From NCBI GenBank assembly GCA_005798925.1, contig SYID01000066.1:1-8077 (forward strand): DNA of 8,077 bases, given 5' to 3'. Positions 6,711 through 8,077 of this stretch are shown in pieces. Under the pieces are notes generated by a model. It was given only the letters and a program-made list of their open reading frames with translations. It had not been told where the DNA came from and did not search any database. Each line of letters opens with the position of its first letter. Within the stretch, counting starts at the first letter, position 1. The position numbers and the translations under genes are program-made. Origin of the DNA: Verrucomicrobiota bacterium (GTDB lineage: Bacteria; Verrucomicrobiota; Verrucomicrobiia; Opitutales; UBA953).

Positions 6711-7163
6711 ATGACTTATTTCGTCATGAACACCCTCACTCCCGTCTTAGCCCAAGCCCCCGATAACAACGCTCTCTTCGGAGCCTTGGCCGCCCTCGGC
6801 TTCGCCTTCGTCCTCGCCCTGCTGGCCATCGCCGCAGCGACGATCGTCGGCATGTGGAAAGCCTTCGAAAAGGCCGGCCAGCCTGGCTGGGCCGCCATCA
6901 TCCCAGTCTACAACCTAGTGGTCATGTTCCGCCTCGGCGGACAGTCGGGTTGGTTCGCCCTGGCCATCCTGCTCAACCTGATTCCTCTCATCGGCGGCCT
7001 GGCCTGGCTGGGCATCATCATCTGGAATCATATCAACATCAGCAAGCGCTTCGGAAATGGCGTCGGCTTCGCGCTCGGCCTCGTGTTCCTCGCCCCGATC
7101 TTCTGGCTCATCCTCGGCTTCGGTTCCTCGAAGTACGTCGGCGAACAGACCGCCCAGGCCTAA
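6711..7163 (+). CDS. DUF5684-like small integral membrane protein (copy 1)
   Basis: Membrane protein of 150 residues with no known biochemical role. After a short polar N-terminus with a possible cleavage-like AQA (14-16), hydrophobic segments lie at about 22-47, 81-106 and 117-137. Between the first two sits the conserved FEKAGQPGWAAIIPVYNLVV (52-71), and before the last the motif ISKRFGNGVGFALGL (110-124), ending in a LGFGSSKY tail (135-142). This order (WK-x-FEKAG-x-GW-x-IPVYN, KRFG-x-GFGLGL, GFG-x-KY) is what I recognise as the DUF5684 family. It may be a fragment-sized relative of the signal-peptidase-associated domains in Bacteroidota, but no catalytic residues are apparent. An alternative start at 6726 would shorten it by five residues. 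It is followed by its own terminator and by a diverged second copy. Confidence 0.8.
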   Translation: MTYFVMNTLTPVLAQAPDNNALFGALAALGFAFVLALLAIAAATIVGMWKAFEKAGQPGWAAIIPVYNLVVMFRLGGQSGWFALAILLNLIPLIGGLAWLGIIIWNHINISKRFGNGVGFALGLVFLAPIFWLILGFGSSKYVGEQTAQA

Positions 7164-7185
7164 GTTCCGTCGCTTGGCCCACAGG

Positions 7186-7211
7186 AAAGGCGCCCGCTCA
7201 GGCGCCTTTTT
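7186..7211 (+). terminator. Intrinsic terminator between the two DUF5684 genes
   Basis: A perfect 9-bp stem (AAAGGCGCC 7186-7194 with GGCGCCTTT 7201-7209) closes a CGCTCA loop and continues into five T residues (7207-7211), then CTTT. It lies 22 bases after the first DUF5684 stop. It makes the second copy a probable separate transcription unit. Confidence 0.85.
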
Positions 7212-7242
7212 CTTTGGGCGTGGACGAGACCCGTCGGCTTGC

Positions 7243-7249
7243 TAGAAAG
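7243..7249 (+). promoter_or_regulatory. Purine-rich element before the second DUF5684 gene
   Basis: The 7-base element TAGAAAG ends five bases before the ATG at 7255. It can be read as a weak ribosome binding site (AGAAAG) or as a -10-like TAGAAA (7243-7248) that would put the transcript start at about the ATG, i.e. a leaderless message. No convincing -35 element was found upstream, so the sequence does not decide between these. Confidence 0.25.
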
Positions 7250-7254
7250 AACCC

Positions 7255-7716
7255 ATGCACCTCACCCCTGCGTTCGCTTCCGTCCTCGCCGCCGATGTCG
7301 CCCCGATCGACTACGGCAAAGTCTTCCTCGTCAGCTTCCTCGGCGCGATGTTCGTCGCGCTGATCGCCTTCAGCCTCCGCGGACTCTGGCTGATCTTCGA
7401 GAAAGCCGGCGTCGAAGGTTGGAAATCGGTCATCCCGGTCTACCACCACGTGATCCTCACGCGCCTCGCCGGCCTCTCGGCCTGGTGGACGCTCCCGCTC
7501 CTGCTCGTCCTCCCCATCCTCAAGGCGCAGGACAAGGGCGCCAAGCTCCTCTGCCTGCTCCTGCTCTTCCTCTGGTGGGGTTGGCTCTGCCAGCGCATCG
7601 CGAAGCGCTTCGGCAAAGGCGTGGGCTTCGGCCTCGGGCTCACGATCCCGGGCACGGACCTCTTCTTCCGGACGGCCCTCGCCTACGACAAGTCCACGTA
7701 TAACCCGCAGCCCTGA
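7255..7716 (+). CDS. DUF5684-like small integral membrane protein (copy 2)
   Basis: Protein of 153 residues, function unknown, clearly related to the copy just upstream. Shared landmarks in the same order are FEKAGVEGWKSVIPVYHHV (48-66; copy 1 has FEKAG-x-x-GW-x-x-IIPVYN), RLAGLSAWW (70-78; copy 1 RLGGQSGWF) and AKRFGKGVGFGLGL (116-129; copy 1 SKRFG-x-GVGFALGL). Hydrophobic segments lie at about 23-46, 77-89, 97-112 and 122-142. It differs from copy 1 in the middle, where a charged KAQDKGAK (90-97) breaks the membrane segment that copy 1 keeps hydrophobic. It also differs at the C-terminus, which lacks the LGFGSSKY ending and reads LAYDKSTY (142-149) instead. It probably arose by an old duplication. 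It faces the fumarase gene across a two-way terminator. Confidence 0.78.
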   Translation: MHLTPAFASVLAADVAPIDYGKVFLVSFLGAMFVALIAFSLRGLWLIFEKAGVEGWKSVIPVYHHVILTRLAGLSAWWTLPLLLVLPILKAQDKGAKLLCLLLLFLWWGWLCQRIAKRFGKGVGFGLGLTIPGTDLFFRTALAYDKSTYNPQP

Positions 7717-7732
7717 GCGGAGGGTTGGTCCC

Positions 7733-7769
7733 CACGGAAAAGGGCGCCCGACGGGCGCCCTTTTCCGTG
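7733..7769. terminator. Two-way intrinsic terminator, perfect 17-bp inverted repeat
   Basis: Bases 7733-7749 and 7753-7769 are exact reverse complements (17 bp, no mismatch) around a 3-base GAC loop. The stem holds an A4 block on the left and a T4 block on the right, next to a GC-rich core, so it forms a U-containing hairpin on either strand. It sits 16 bases after the second DUF5684 stop and 14 bases after the fumarase stop on the other strand, exactly where convergent genes need a shared terminator. Confidence 0.88.
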
Positions 7770-7783
7770 CCTGCACCAGCCGA

Positions 7784-8077
7784 TCAAGGTCCGCAGATGC
7801 CGCAGCCGCCGCGCAATTCGCGGAAGCAGGCGTGGCCTTTGTCGTCGACGAGGATGTACTCGGGGAAGTCGACGACTTCGATCGTCCAGACGGCCTCCAT
7901 GCCGAGTTCGGGAGAGTCGATGACCTCGACCTTGCGGATGTTCTCCTGCGCGAGGATGGCGGCGGGGCCGCCGATGGAGCCGAGGTAGAAGCCGCCGTGC
8001 GCCTTGCAGGCCTGGGTGACGGTCTCGCCGCGGTTGCCCTTGGCGATCATGACGAGCGAACCGCCATGCTTCTGGAA
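7784..8077 (-). CDS. fumA: Class I fumarate hydratase, C-terminal part (cut by window edge)
   Basis: Iron-sulfur (4Fe-4S) fumarase catalysing fumarate/malate interconversion in the TCA cycle. Only the last 97 residues are in the window, with the stop at 7786-7784. The frame is open to the edge, reading FQKHGGSLVMIAKGNRG at its start, so an internal Met at 8050 is not the real start. Diagnostic stretches of the C-terminal (beta) domain are KHGGSLVMIAKGN, GGFYLGSIGGPAAILA, the segment KVEVIDSPELGMEAVWTIEV, and DFPEYILVDDKGHACF. These match single-chain FumA/FumB-type enzymes best, though a separate beta subunit cannot be excluded without the N-terminal half. The C-terminus ends in GGCGICGP, with a CxxC pair. 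The cluster-binding cysteines of the alpha part lie outside the window. Confidence 0.93.
   Translation of the reverse strand, partial: FQKHGGSLVMIAKGNRGETVTQACKAHGGFYLGSIGGPAAILAQENIRKVEVIDSPELGMEAVWTIEVVDFPEYILVDDKGHACFRELRGGCGICGP

Noticed and set aside
7725..7988. An 87-codon plus-strand open frame at the right edge
   Set aside because: It reads through the two-way terminator and is opposite the fumarase C-terminus; its composition is typical of a shadow frame.

Overview
This is a compact, GC-rich bacterial chromosome segment with almost no intergenic space and no mobile elements, CRISPR array or RNA genes that I can see. The gene content fits a free-living, respiring, Gram-negative-type bacterium: a single-chain-type class I fumarase, NADH dehydrogenase subunit A, an MscS channel, a Gld-type ABC exporter operon and DUF5684 membrane proteins. 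The combination of GldG/DUF4340 exporter genes, DUF5684 proteins, high GC and C-rich leaders without Shine-Dalgarno sites makes me favour Verrucomicrobiota (Opitutales-like). That is a guess from gene content, not a demonstrated placement.

Layout. At the left edge, on the minus strand, lies the first 157 codons of tryptophanyl-tRNA synthetase (trpS). It diverges from a five-gene plus-strand unit at 596-6195: an MscS-family mechanosensitive channel, an ABC ATPase, an ABC-2 permease, a GldG-like auxiliary protein and a DUF4340 lipoprotein-like or anchored protein. Gaps within the unit are only 6 to 14 bases, and it ends at a strong intrinsic terminator (6208-6241). Just 13 bases after the T-run begins a nuoA/ndhC gene (6255-6647) with no other Complex I gene next to it. 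Two tandem DUF5684-like small membrane proteins follow (6711-7163 and 7255-7716), each with its own terminator. The right edge is the C-terminal 97 residues of a class I fumarase on the minus strand. It converges on the second DUF5684 gene across a perfect 17-bp inverted repeat that should terminate transcription in both directions.

How the genes work together. The ATPase, permease, GldG-like and DUF4340 genes form the conserved four-part Gld-type exporter cassette whose substrate is unknown in most bacteria. The position of the MscS gene directly in front of it suggests co-transcription and perhaps an envelope or osmotic-stress connection, but that is inference. The remaining genes look like ordinary housekeeping or envelope genes. 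I see no clear evidence of a wholly new system. The best leads are the mscS-exporter coupling, the isolated nuoA right behind a terminator, the diverged DUF5684 tandem pair and the shared C-rich start-codon leaders.
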